From Perkinsus marinus ATCC 50983 (taxonomy: Eukaryota; Perkinsozoa; Perkinsida; Perkinsidae): 58,792 bases of DNA. The translations under genes were made by a program, and so were the position numbers. The notes under the pieces were generated by a model that saw only the letters and a list, made by a program, of their open reading frames with translations, searched no databases and was not told the origin of the DNA. Below are positions 30,798 through 42,988 of the stretch, in pieces; the stretch's first letter is position 1, and each line of letters begins with the position of its first letter. The stretch spans positions 31,393 through 90,184 of the forward strand of contig NW_003212281.1 in the NCBI RefSeq assembly GCF_000006405.1, written 5' to 3'.

Positions 30798-31853
30798 ACC
30801 AAGGGTCCGGTGCGAGAAGGTATGAGGACGCTAGGTGAAAAATGAGAGCCACAAGCGTGCTTCTTCGAAGCCAAAACGGCACTGCCGTGATAGCAATTAA
30901 CTTGTGATGCACATTTCAATCTTAGAGGCCTATGGAGCAGTACTTCTCATATGATGAAAGAAACGGACGAAGAGAAAAAGCAAATAAAGGCATTACTGCT
31001 GCTGGGGCGGTTCGGCCAGAAAATCTGTCCGAACCGCCAAGTAAGTGTACAGGCGTGGTGAGCTAGAGAAAAAGTGATATCAGGTATAATAGGTTACCAA
31101 CGAGACTTACTAAATATATTTTGTTACATACTTATCTCAAGAAAATGTTCGACACGTTTTGGATACACACGAGAAATTAGCAATCGTGGAAATGGATGCC
31201 TCTCAAAACATCGCACGGTGTTCTGACGCAACGTTTTTCTTGACAAAACATCGAGCTAATATTTTGCAACACAAATATACATCATCCGACGTTGTTATTC
31301 GTTGTTTACAGATAATAGGAGATAAAATCACACTGAAGTTAGCAATCCAACATTACACACACGTTTTACGAAGATATATGAAAAACGCCAACCGTGGGAA
31401 TCGAACCTGCGCACTCTCGCATGATGGGCGGGCGCTCTACCAACTGAGCTGCACGAATCGGGCGAAGACGACTTTCAGAGACAGCACAATTGCGTGAATC
31501 TTGCCGGACTGCATCGCTCCGCTAGGTTTTTGTGACATGAATAAAAGATTTAAAATTGTCAGGCCTGGGATTTGAACTTGCGGTCATTTTAAATCGGCTC
31601 CTTGTCGAAACTGTTGTGTTACATTTGTGCAGACTAGTGCGTGCTCAACCTGTGTCGGGCTGCTACGTATGCTATTTAAACCTCAACGCAATTGAATGGC
31701 TAGGTCGCGAAAAGAGGCTTTCAAATTGCCTATATACTCTAGCCGCAGGTAATGCCGGTTTGATTTTAGCGCGCGCCCGGGGCCCCCACCCCAGCGCGCG
31801 CAATTTTGTTAAGGCGTTGGGTTGGGTTTCTTGGCGAAACCGGCGCGGGATCC
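30798..31853. repeat. Array module R2, copy 1
   Basis: 1056 bp, from ACCAAGGGTCCGGTGCGAG to GGCGCGGGATCC. It contains a 10-bp-stem hairpin GGCGGTTCGG/CCGAACCGCC (31006-31038), a minus-strand tRNA-like sequence (31388-31463), a second box-B-like word (31560-31580) and a GCGCGCGC/GCGCGCGC inverted pair near 31770-31800. Confidence 0.9.
31388..31463 (-). repeat. tRNA-like sequence inside R2 (recurs in each full R2)
   Basis: Read on the minus strand it has a clean D-arm and box A (GCTCAGTTGGTAGAGC) and a perfect box B (GGTTCGATTCC) at tRNA spacing. The T-stem has two mismatches, the position before the anticodon is C, and the acceptor arms do not pair, so I do not call a functional tRNA. Equivalent sites: 38170-38245, 39235-39305, 41325-41395 and 43555-43635. 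A retained Pol III promoter is possible. Confidence 0.65.
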
Positions 31854-32884
31854 ACCAAGAGACTGGGGGGTTACCTTTGCAAGCGTTTTCGTCTCTTATT
31901 GCTGTCAAACGGATGCTCCGAACAATGACTACCAGCTGCGCAGTAGGTAGATAGTGCAAAACATGTACTTATGTACGTGAGAGGAAATACTAAAGCCAAG
32001 CATCTCCCCAGTACCATGAAGCAGAAGCATGAACTGCGTCAGTCCAAGACGTTGACGCATCGTAGATGCGGTACACCCGCTAGCGCCACTGAAAAGAGTG
32101 GATAAGGCAATAGGTTTTCGGAGAAGCGGTTCATCTAGTCTCCTCGCGGACCCTCTTGAACCGCACAATGTTATGGTGAGGATACTTTGCCAGACACTCC
32201 CACGAGATCACTCTGAGAAATGATATGTCAGATATAACGCATGTCTCCTTCGAAAAGGCTTTGAGCCATTATTTGTGAATAAACACGTCGTATTCTGAAA
32301 GCACACCTATTACAAGAGCTACTTAGGGTTTGCAGACTGCCAAGTACAGCGCGCTTATCGGGCAAGAGGCGCACTGTGGAAGGTATAAAGAGAAGAATGA
32401 CAAGATGACCAATCGTAATATCCTACACGAGGAGACTGCATTTGCGGTAAACCGTCTCTTGTGACACTGTCTGTTGTGAGTGGGCGCGCGCTCTTGCACG
32501 AGTAAGCGAGCAATTTCCACTCGGCCCGGGCGATCCGGATTTCCACAGGAGACGTGAGTTACTCAAAACGAGACAGGAACGAGCTAAGAGAGCAAGGCGA
32601 GAGACGGCTAAAAAACGATGTTTTTAAGTTATTTCAGAGGCCTCAATGCGTACAGAAGAGTCTTTTGAGTAGATTTCCTCTTTCTGTGAGTGTTGGAGAG
32701 TATTTGAGAAGTTTGAACGAAATCTGACGGTAGACAGCGAAAATCGCGTAAGCAATGGGCAAACCGAAGCACGATAGGTTCCGGCCAGGGATGCCCGGAA
32801 GTTGGTTTTAGCGCTCGCCCAAAGGTGGTACCCTCCCCACACTCGGCTCGCGGAAGACTCTTGTCTCCCGAAAAGGGTGGTTGC
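31854..32884. repeat. Array module R1, copy 3
   Basis: 1031 bp. Nearly identical over its second half to the part of copy 5 that follows the inserted element. Confidence 0.9.
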
Positions 32885-33917
32885 ACCAAGAGACTGGGGG
32901 GTTACCTTTGCAAGCGTTTTCGTCTCTTATTGCTGTCAAACGGACGCTCCGAACAATGACTACCAGCCGCGAAGTAGGTAGATAGTGCAAAACATGTACT
33001 TATGTACGTGAGAGGAAATGCTAAAGCCAAGCATCTCTCCAGTACCATGAAGCAGAAGCATTAACTGCGTCAGTTCAAGACGTTGACGCATCGTAGATGC
33101 GGTACACCCGCTAACGCCACTGAAAAGAGTGGATAAGGCAATAGGTTTTCGGAGAAGCGGTTCATCTAGTCTCCTCGCGGACCCTCTTGAACCGCACAAT
33201 GTTATGGTGAGGATACTTCGCCAGACACTCCCACGAGATCAATCTGAGAAATCATATGTCAGATATAACGCATGTCTCCTTCGAAAAGGCTTTGAGGCAT
33301 TATTTGTGAATAAACACGTCGTATTCTGAAAGCACACCTATTACAAGAGCTACTTAGGGTTTGTAGACTGCCAAGTACAGCGCGCTTATCGGGCAAGAGG
33401 CGCACTGTGGAAGGCATAAAGAGAAGAATGACAAGATGGCCAATCGTAATATCCTACACGAGGAGACTGCATTGGCGGTAAACCGTCTCTTGTGACACTG
33501 TCTGTTGTGAGTGGGCGCGCGCTCTTGCATGAATAAGCGAGCAATTTCCACTCGGCCCGGGCGATCCGGATTTCCACAGGAGACGTGAGTTGCTGAAAAC
33601 GAGACAGGAACGAGGTAAGAGAGCAAGGCGAGAGACGGCTAAAAAACGATGTTTTTAAGTTATTTCAGAGGCCCCAATGCGTACAGAAGAGTCTTTTGAG
33701 TAGATTTCCTCTTTTTGTGAGTGTTGGAGAGTATTTGGAAAGTCTGAACGAAATCTGTCGGTGGAGAGCGAAAATCGCGTAAGCAATGGGCAAACCGAAG
33801 CACGATAGGTTCCGGCCAGGGATGCCCGGAAGTTGGTTTTAGCGCTCGCCCAAAAGTGGTACCCTCCCCACACATTCGGCTCGCGGAAGACTCTTGTCTC
33901 CCGAAGTGGGTGGTTGC
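32885..33917. repeat. Array module R1, copy 4
   Basis: 1033 bp. Its first part is nearly identical to copy 6 (36547 onward), so the R1-R1 pair 3-4 parallels the pair 5-6. Confidence 0.9.
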
Positions 33918-33959
33918 ACCAAGAGACTGGGGGGTTACCTTTACAGGCGTTTTTGTCTC

Positions 33960-35550
33960 ATACATCGGACCGAGGCTCGATTGGATCGAGATATCGAAAA
34001 TCGATCGATTGTTCGGTGCTAATCAATCGAGGATGCTGCGGCGGGCAGACGAATCGATTCGATTCGAGAAATCGATCCACCTCGAAATTCGAAATTCATT
34101 GAAATGCTCTTCTACGTCAGCATTGAGAGTTACTTATAGGGTCTACAGCACCTATCATATTATTGCAACAATTCAGGATGCCTTTAGCAAAGCACTTCCA
34201 CGAGAAGAAAAGTAAGGGTCGAGGCTAGACCGCTCAGTTGATAGCCACAGGCACTGGGAGGCTGTCTGATTATCTGACTCGGATAGACTCCATCAGCGAG
34301 GTACTGAATATCCGCGCACGACCTTGCTGTTCGCCCGAGGCGAATCGCTTCGCTGTGGCACGCTGCCAATTGCGGCGACAGCCAGATATTCTGCAGATGC
34401 CGATTCCCCGGGTCGGAAGGATGGTATTCCCCGGGTTCGGTCAGATAATCTGACTCAGATTGCGCTTTTGCCTCGAGCCTCGACGAACCCTCGAGATTGT
34501 TCTTCGGTAATTCAGAAGAAGATTATCCAAATACTATTTCTGAGCATAATCCACACCGCAAATTCAATATCCCTAGTAGCGGCTACTAAGTAGCCTAATA
34601 ACTCTAATAGTTATCGCATATAGCATAGGTTCAAAAATCCGGATTCTTCGCCCCGCCCCTAAATTACTCAATCCGCCCCTAAATTGCTCAAATATGCCAC
34701 ATGCGTTCTAAAGTTGGATGAGTCATCCGCTATCGTTACAGCTTCTCTGAGACTGACATACATGGCACAGTTTCTATCTCAGTGACCCATACCAGTGTGC
34801 TTAGCTAATAAATGTAGTTACGTGGTGGAGCTCAGTACGCTCAGTACGTGTTCAGGGCGGCCATTGGCCGCCGGTCAAGATCAGTAGATAGCACGGCTCA
34901 ACACAACGATGTGAAATTAGATTGATCATTGCGTCGGCCAAGGTTTCGAAACATTCAAGCCAGTGGTTGGTCAGGTTCGAACATGTATCTTTGAGACGGG
35001 CAAAGTCAGTAGATAGCACGGCTCAACACAACGATGTGAAACTAGATTGATCATTGCGTCGGCCAAGGTTTCGAAACGTTCAAGCCAGTGGCTGGTCAAG
35101 TTCGAACATGTATCTTTCAGATGGCCAAGGTCAAGCGTGATGCACATGAGTTTTCCTCAAGATGTCATGGCAGTCAACAAAGCCACGTGACATGCTTGCA
35201 GTGAAGCTTCAGGGACGCTCGGGTAGCTTGAAAAGTTAGGGGCCGGTACGAGTCATTTAGGGGCGGATTGGGCAATTTAGGGGCGGATTGAGTACCTTAG
35301 GGGCGACGAATCTAGGGGCGCGGATGAGCAGGTGCCGGGTTTCAGTGGTTCCATTGTGCGCAACTTTTCGAAATAGAAAATACATAAAAATGCCGGAGCC
35401 TTGGATCGAACCGGCGTCCCTAAATCGAAAGAATCGATTCGAGATCGATTCTCGGTTACCGGTATCGATATTGGACCAATCGATTGTATAACCTCTGGGA
35501 CCGAATCGATTCGAGATCGAGCCTCGAAGCTCGAAAAGTTCAGAAGTATG
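33960..35550. mobile_element. 1591-bp inserted element with 9-bp target duplication
   Basis: Flanked by TTTTGTCTC at 33951-33959 and 35551-35559, where the R1 module has this word once. Both ends carry GAGGCTCGAT in inverted orientation within about 30 bp of the tips, and many ATCGATT/AATCGAT words. Inside are AGGGGCGGATT-type repeats in opposite orientation (34640-34695 and 35230-35310), a 125-bp tandem pair and a tRNA-3'-half-like CCGGTTCGATCC (minus, near 35410). No transposase frame. A 9-bp duplication is typical of Mutator-like elements, so a non-autonomous MULE-type element is my best guess. Confidence 0.7.
34881..35128. repeat. 125-bp tandem pair inside the inserted element
   Basis: The word TCAGTAGATAGCACGGCTC starts at 34881 and again at 35006. 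The two units differ at a handful of positions. Confidence 0.9.
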
Positions 35551-36546
35551 TTTTGTCTCCGATTGCTGTCAAACGGACTCGCCGAACAATGAATACCAGC
35601 CGCGCAGTCGGTAGATAGTGCAAAACATGTGCTTATGTACATGAGAGGAAATGCTAAAGTCAGGCATCTCCCCACTATCATGAAGCAGAAGCATTGACTG
35701 CGTCAGTTCAAGACGTTGACGCATCGTAGATGCGGTACACCCGCTAACGCCACTGGCAAAAGTGTATAAGGCAATAGGCTTTCGGAGAAGCGGTTCGTCT
35801 AGGCTCCTCGCGGATCCTCTTGAACCGCACAATGATATGGTGAGGACACTTCGCCAAACACTCCCACGAGATCACTCTGAGAAATCATATGTCAGATATA
35901 GCGCATGTCTCCTCCGAGAAGGCTTTGGGGCATTATTTGTAGACAAAAACGTCGTATTCTGAATCCACACTTATTGCAAGAGCTACTTGAGATTTGCAGA
36001 CTGCCAATTACAGCGCGCTTATCGGAAGAGGCGCACTGTAAAAGATATAAAGAGAAGAATCACAAAATCACCAATCGTAATATCTTACACGAGGAGACTG
36101 CATTTGCGTTAAACCGTCTCTTGTGACACTGTCTGTTGTGAGTGGGCGCGCGCTCTTGCACGAGTAAGCGAGCAATTTCCACTCGGCCCGGGCGATCCGG
36201 ATTTCCACAGGAGACGTGAGTTACTCAAAACGAGACAGGAACGAGCTAAGAGAGCAAGGCGAGAGACGGCTAAAAAACGATGTTTTTAAGTTATTTCAGA
36301 GGCCTCAATGCGTACAGAAGAGTCTTTTGAGTAGATTTCCTCTTTCTGTGAGTGTTGGAGAGTATTTGAGAAGTTTGAACGAAATCTGACGGTAGACAGC
36401 GAAAATCGCGTAAGCAATGGGCAAACCGAAGCACGATAGGTTCCGGCCAGGGATGCCCGGAAGTTGGTTTTAGCGCTCGCCCAAAGGTGGTACCCTCCCC
36501 ACACTCGGCTCGCGGAAGACTCTTGTCTCCCGAAAAGGGTGGTTGC

Positions 36547-37577
36547 ACCAAGAGACTGGGGGGTTACCTTTGCAAGCGTTTTCGTCTCTTATTGCTGTCA
36601 AACGGACGCTCCGAACAATGACTACCAGCCGCGAAGTAGGTAGATAGTGCAAAACATGTACTTATGTACGTGAGAGGAAATGCTAAAGCCAAGCATCTCT
36701 CCAGTACCATGAAGCAGAAGCATTAACTGCGTCAGTTCAAGACGTTGACGCATCGTAGATGCGGTACACCCGCTAACGCCACTGAAAAGAGTGGATAAGG
36801 CAATAGGTTTTCGGAGAAGCGGTTCATCTAGTCTCCTCGCGGACCCTCTTGAACCGCACAATGTTATGGTGAGGATACTTCGCCAGACACTCCCACGAGA
36901 TCAATCTGAGAAATCATATGTCAGATATAACGCATGTCTCCTTCGAAAAGGCTTTGAGGCATTATTTGTGAATAAACACGTCGTATTCTGAAAGCACACC
37001 TATTACAAGAGCTACTTAGGGTTTGTAGACTGCCAAGTACAGCGCGCTTATCGGGCAAGAGGCACTGTGGAAGGCATAAAGAGAAGAATGACAAGATGGC
37101 CAATCGTAATATCCTACACGAGGAGACTGCATTGGCGGTAGACCGTCTCTTGTGACACTGTCTGTTGTGAGTGGGCGCGCGCTCTTCGATGACTAAGCGA
37201 GCAATTTCCACTCGGCTCGGGCGATCCGGATTTCCACAGGAGACGTGAGTTGCTGAAAACGAGACAGGAAGGAGGTAAGAGAGCAAGGCGAGAGACGGCT
37301 AAAAAACGATGTTTTTAAGTTATTTCAGAAACCTTAATGCGTACAGAAGAGTGTTTTGAGTAGATTTCCTCTTTCTGTGAGTGTTGGAGAGTATTTGGAA
37401 AGTCTGAAGGAAATCTGTCGGTGGAGAGCGAAAATCGCGTAAGGAATGGGCAAACCGAAGCACGATAGGTTCCGGCCAGGGATGCCCGGAAATTGGTTTT
37501 AGCGCTCGCCCAAAAGTGGTACCCTCCCCACACTCTCGGCTCGCGGAAGACTCTTGTCTCCCGAAGTGGGTGGTTGC
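36547..37577. repeat. Array module R1, copy 6
   Basis: 1031 bp; ends in GGGTGGTTGC directly before R2 copy 2. Confidence 0.9.
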
Positions 37578-38638
37578 ACCAAGGGTCCGGTGCGAGAAGA
37601 TATGAGGACGCTAGGTGAAAAATGAGAGCCACAAGCGTGCTTCTTCGAAGCCAAAACGGCACTGCCGTGATAGCAATTAACTTGTGATGCACATTTCAAT
37701 CTTAGAGGCCTATGGAGCAGTACTTCTCATATGATCAAAGAAACGGACGAAGAGGAAAAGCAAATAAAGGCATTACTGCTGCTGGGGCGGTTCGGCCAGA
37801 AAATCTGTCCGAACCGCCAAGTAAGTGTACAGGCTTGGTTAGCTAGAGAAAAAGTGATATTCAGATATAATAGGTTACCAACGAGAATTACTCATTATAT
37901 TGTGTTACATACTTATATCTAAAGGAAATATTAGAAACGTTCCTGATACATACGACAAGTGAGTAATCGTGGAGACGGATACTTCTACAACATCGCACAA
38001 TCATCTGACTCAACATCTTCTTTCTCGAAAAGATATCGAGCTAATATTGTCCAACACAAATATACATCACCCGACGTTGTTATTCGTTGTATACAGATAA
38101 TAAGGGATAAAATCACACTGAAGTTAGCAATCCAACATTACACACACGTTTTACGAGGTTACATGAAAAACGTGGTCCGTGGGAATCGAACCTGCGCATT
38201 CTCGCATGATGGGCGAGCGCTCTACCAACTGAGCTGCACGAATCGGGCAGAGACGACTTTCAGAGACAGCACAATTGCGTGAATCTTGCTGGACTGCATC
38301 GCTCCGCTAGGTTTTTGTGACATGTATAAAAGATTTAAAATTGTCAGGCCTGGGATTCGAACTTGCGGTCATTTTAAATCGGCTCCTTGTCGAAACTGTT
38401 GTGTTACATTTGTGCAGACTAGTGCGTGCTCAACCTGTGTCGGGCTGCTACGTATGCTATTTAAACCTCAACGCAATTGAACGGCTAGGTCGCGAGAAGA
38501 CGCTTTCAAAATGCCTATATACTCTAGCCGCAGGTAATGCCGGTTTGATTTTAGCGCGCGCCCGGGGCCCCCACCCCAGCGCGCGCAATTTTGTTAAGGC
38601 GATGGGTTGGGTTTCTTGGCGAAACCGGCGCGGGATCC
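37578..38638. repeat. Array module R2, copy 2
   Basis: 1061 bp with the same hairpin and tRNA-like parts as copy 1; the most diverged stretch is the centre near 37920-38040. Confidence 0.9.
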
Positions 38639-39697
38639 ACCAAGGGTCCGGTGCGAGAAGGTATGAGGACGCTAGGTGAAAAATGAGAGCCACAAGCGTG
38701 CTTCTTCGAAGCCAAAACGGCACTGCCGTGATAGCAACTAACTTGTGATGCACATTTCAATCTTAGAGGCCCATGGAGCAGTACTTCTCATATGATGAAA
38801 GAAACGGACGAAGAGGAAAAGCAAATAAAGGCATTACTGCTGCTGGGGCGGTTCGGCCAGAAAATCTGTCCGAACCGCCAAGTAAGTGTACAGGCTTGGT
38901 GAGCTAGAGAAAAAGTGATATCAGGTATAATAGATTACCAACGAGACTTACTAATTATATTTTGTTACATACTTATCTCAAGAAAATGTTCGACACGTTT
39001 TGGATACACACGAGAAATTAGCAATCGTGGAAATGGATGCCTCTCAAAACATCGCACGGCGTTCTGACAACGCAACGTTTTTCTTGACAAAATATCGAGC
39101 TAGTATTGTCCAACACAAATATACATCATCCGACGTTGTTATTCGTTGTTTACAGATAATAGGAGATAAAATCACACTGAAGTTAGCAATCCAACATCAC
39201 ACACACGTTTTACGAGGTTATATGAAAAACGTGGTCCGTGGGAATCGAACCTGCGTAATCCCGCATGATGGGCGGGCGCTCTACCAACTGAGCTGCACGG
39301 ATCGGGCGAAGACGACTTTCAGAGACAGCACAATTGCGTGAATCTTGCCGAACTGCATCGCTCCGCTAGATTTTTGTGACATGAATAAAAGATTTAAAAT
39401 TGTCAGGCCTGGGATTTGAACTTGCGGTCATTTTAAATCGGCTCCTTGTCGAAACTGTTGTGTTACATTTGTGCAGACTAGTGCGTGCTCAACCTGTGTC
39501 GGGCTGCTACGTATGCTATTTAAACCTCAACGCAATTGAATGGCTAGGTCGCGAAAAGAGGCTTTCAAATTGCCTATATACTCTAGCCGCAGGTAATGCC
39601 GGTTTGATTTTAGCGCGCGCCCGGGGCCCCCACCCCAGCGCGCGCAATTTTGTTAAGGCGTTGGGTTGGGTTTCTTGGCGAAACCGGCGCGGGATCC
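38639..39697. repeat. Array module R2, copy 3
   Basis: 1059 bp, nearly identical to copy 4 (40729-41787). Confidence 0.9.
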
Positions 39698-40728
39698 ACC
39701 AAGAGACTGGGGGGTTACCTTTACAGGCGTTTTTGTCTCCGATTTCTGTCAAACGGACTCGCCGAACAATGGATACCAGCCGCGCAGTCGGTAGATAGTG
39801 CAAAACATGTACTTATGTACATGATATTAAATGCTAAAGTCAGGCATCTCCCCGCTACCATGAAGCAGAAGCATTGACTGCGTCAGTTCAAGACGTTGAC
39901 GCATCGTAGATGCGGTACACCCGCTAACGCCACTGACAAAAGTGTATAAGGCAATAGGCTTTCGGAGAAGCGGTTCGTCTAGGCTCCTCGCGGATCCTCT
40001 TGAACCGCACAATGATATGGTGAGGATACTTTGCCAGACACTCCCACGAGATCACTCTGAGAAATCATATGTCAGATATAGCGCATGTCTCCTTTGAGGA
40101 GGCTTTGAGGCATTATTTGTAGACAAAAACGTCGTATTCTGAATCCACACTTATTGCAAGAGCTACTTGAGATTTGCAGACTGCCAATTACAGCGCGCTT
40201 ATCGGAAGAGGCGCACTGTAAAAGATATAAAGAGAAGAATCACAAAATCACCAATCGCAGTATCTTACACGAGGAGACTGCATTTGCGTTAAACCGTCTC
40301 TTGTGACACTGTCTGTTGTGAGTGGGCGCGCGCTTTTGCATGAATAAGCGAGCAATTTCCACTCGGCCCGGGCGATCCGGATTTCCACAGGAGACGTGAG
40401 TTGCTGAAAACGAGACAGGAACGAGGTAAGAGAGCAAGGCGAGAGACGGCTAAAAAACGATGTTTTTAAGTTATTTCAGAGGCCCCAATGCGTACAGAAG
40501 AGTCTTTTGAGTAGATTTCCTCTTTCTGTGAGTGTTGGAGAGTATTTGGAAAGTCTGAAGGAAATCTGTCGGTGGAGAGCGAAAATCGCGTAAGCAATGG
40601 GCAAACCGAAGCACGATAGGTTCCGGCCAGGGATGCCCGGAAATTGGTTTTAGCGCTCGCCCAAAAGTGGTACCCTCCCCACACTCTCGGCTCGCGGAAG
40701 ACTCTTGTCTCCCGAAGTGGGTGGTTGC
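39698..40728. repeat. Array module R1, copy 7
   Basis: 1031 bp, closest to R1 copy 2. Lies between two near-identical R2 copies. Confidence 0.9.
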
Positions 40729-41787
40729 ACCAAGGGTCCGGTGCGAGAAGGTATGAGGACGCTAGGTGAAAAATGAGAGCCACGAGCGTGCTTCTTCGAA
40801 GCCAAAGCGGCACTGCCGTGATAGCAATTAACTTGTGATGCACATTTCAATCTTAGAGGCCCATGGAGCAGTACTTCTCATATGATGAAAGAAACGGACG
40901 AAGAGGAAAAGCAAATAAAGGCATTACTGCTGCTGGGGCGGTTCGGCCAGAAAATCTGTCCGAACCGCCAAGTAAGTGTACAGGCTTGGTGAGCTAGAGA
41001 AAAAGTGATATCAGGTATAATAGATTACCAACGAGACTTACTAATTATATTTTGTTACATACTTATCTCAAGAAAATGTTCGACACGTTTTGGATACACA
41101 CGAGAAATTAGCAATCGTGGAAATGGATGCCTCTCAAAACATCGCACGGCGTTCTGACAACGCAACGTTTTTCTTGACAAAATATCGAGCTAGTATTGTC
41201 CAACACAAATATACATCATCCGACGTTGTTATTCGTTGTTTACAGATAATAGGAGATAAAATCACACTGAAGTTAGCAATCCAACATTACACACACGTTT
41301 TACGAGGTTATATGAAAAACGTGGTCCGTGGGAATCGAACCTGCGTAATCCCGCATGATGGGCGGGCGCTCTACCAACTGAGCTGCACGGATCGGGCGAA
41401 GACGACTTTCAGAGACAGCACAATTGCGTGAATCTTGCCGAACTGCATCGCTCCGCTAGATTTTTGTGACATGAATAAAAGATTTAAAATTGTCAGGCCT
41501 GGGATTTGAACTTGCGGTCATTTTAAATCGGCTCCTTGTCGAAACTGTTGTGTTACATTTGTGCAGACTAGTGCGTGCTCAACCTGTGTCGGGCTGCTAC
41601 GTATGCTATTTAAACCTCAACGCAATTGAATGGCTAGGTCGCGAAAAGAGGCTTTCAAATTGCCTATATACTCTAGCCGCAGGTAATGCCGGTTTGATTT
41701 TAGCGCGCGCCCGGGGCCCCCACCCCAGCGCGCGCAATTTTGTTAAGGCGATGGGTTGGGTTTCTTGGCGAAACCGGCGCGGGATCC
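40729..41787. repeat. Array module R2, copy 4
   Basis: 1059 bp; differs from copy 3 at only a few positions seen by eye. Confidence 0.9.
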
Positions 41788-42000
41788 ACCAAGGGTCCGG
41801 TGCGAGAAGATATGAGGACGCTAGGTGAAAAATGAGAGCCACAAGCGTGCTTCTTCGAAGCCAAAACGGCACCGCCGTGATAGCAACTAACTTGTGATGC
41901 ACATTTCAATCTTAGAGGCCTATGGAGCAGTACTTCTCATATGATGAAAGAAACGGACGAAGAGGAAAAGCAAATAAAGGCATTACTGCTGCTGGGGCGG
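41788..42000. repeat. Array module R2, copy 5, cut by an assembly gap
   Basis: Begins ACCAAGGGTCCGG and stops at CTGCTGGGGCGG, inside the left arm of the R2 hairpin, where the Ns start. Confidence 0.9.
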
Positions 42001-42100
42001 NNNNNNNNNNNNNNNNNNNNNNNNNNNNNNNNNNNNNNNNNNNNNNNNNNNNNNNNNNNNNNNNNNNNNNNNNNNNNNNNNNNNNNNNNNNNNNNNNNNN
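42001..42100. other. Assembly gap of 100 Ns
   Basis: A round 100 Ns, a usual placeholder for a gap of unknown size. Both flanks are palindromic: the R2 hairpin arm on the left and GGCCAATGGCC on the right. Confidence 0.95.
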
Positions 42101-42988
42101 GGCCAATGGCCGCCCTGAACACGTACTGAGCGTACTGAACTCCACCACGTAACTACATTTATTAGCTAAGCACACTGGTATGGGTCACTGAGACAGAAAC
42201 TGTGCCATGTATGTCAGTCTCAGAGAAGCTGTAACGATAGCGGATGACTCATCCAACTTTAGAACGCATGTGGCATATTTAGGGGCGGATTGAGTAATTT
42301 AGGGGCGGGGCGAAGAATCCGGATTTTTGAACCTATGCTATATGCGATAACTATTAGAGTTATTAGGCTACTTAGTAGCCGCTACTAGGGATATTGAATT
42401 TGCGGTGTGGATTATGCTCAGAAATAGTATTTGGATAATCTTCTTCTGAATTACCGAAGAACAATCTCGAGGGTTCGTCGAGGCTCGAGGCAAACGCGCA
42501 ATCTGACCGAACCCGGGGAATACCATCCTTCCGACCCGGGGAATCGGCATCTGCAGAATATCTGGCTGTCGCCGCAATTGGCAGCGTGCCACAGCAAAGC
42601 GATTCGCCTCGGGCGAACAGCAAGGTCGTGCGCGGATATTCAGTATCTCGCTGATGGAGTCTATCCGAGTCAGATAATCAGACAGCCTCCCAGTGCCTGT
42701 GGCTATCAACTGAGCGGTCTAGCCTCGACCCTTACTTTTTCTTCTCGTGGAAGTGCTTTGCTAAAGGCATCCTGAATTGTTGCAATAATATGACAGGTGC
42801 TGTAGACCCTATAAGTAACCCTCAATGCTGACGTAGAAGAGCATTTCAATGAATTTCGAGTTTCGAGGTGGATCGATTCCTCGAATCGAATCGATTCGTC
42901 TGCCCGCCGCAGCATCCTCGATTGATTAGCACCGAACAATCGATCGATTTTCGATATCTCGATCCAATCGAGCCTCGGTCCGATGTAT
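42101..42988. mobile_element. Inverted partial copy of the 33960 element
   Basis: The reverse complement of 33960-34863 is recognisable throughout, from GGCCAATGGCCGCCCTGAAC to CCTCGGTCCGATGTAT, with a few substitutions and indels. The rest of the element is missing into the gap. The outer end joins R2 at GATATGAGGACG, so this copy sits in a different site from the first. Confidence 0.85.

Larger units (their letters stand above)
33918..36546. repeat. Array module R1, copy 5, interrupted by a 1591-bp insertion
   Basis: The first 42 bp (33918-33959) and the remainder (35551-36546) together make about 1029 bp of R1 once the inserted element and one copy of its target duplication are removed. 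Confidence 0.9.

Noticed and set aside
27758-41902. Repeated 60-132 codon frames in R1 and R2 modules
   Set aside because: Frames vary in length between copies, overlap on both strands, contain no motif and cross module junctions.
33960-42988. The inverted pair of elements as one giant inverted-repeat transposon
   Set aside because: Each copy has its own, different insertion site within array modules, which fits two separate insertions better.
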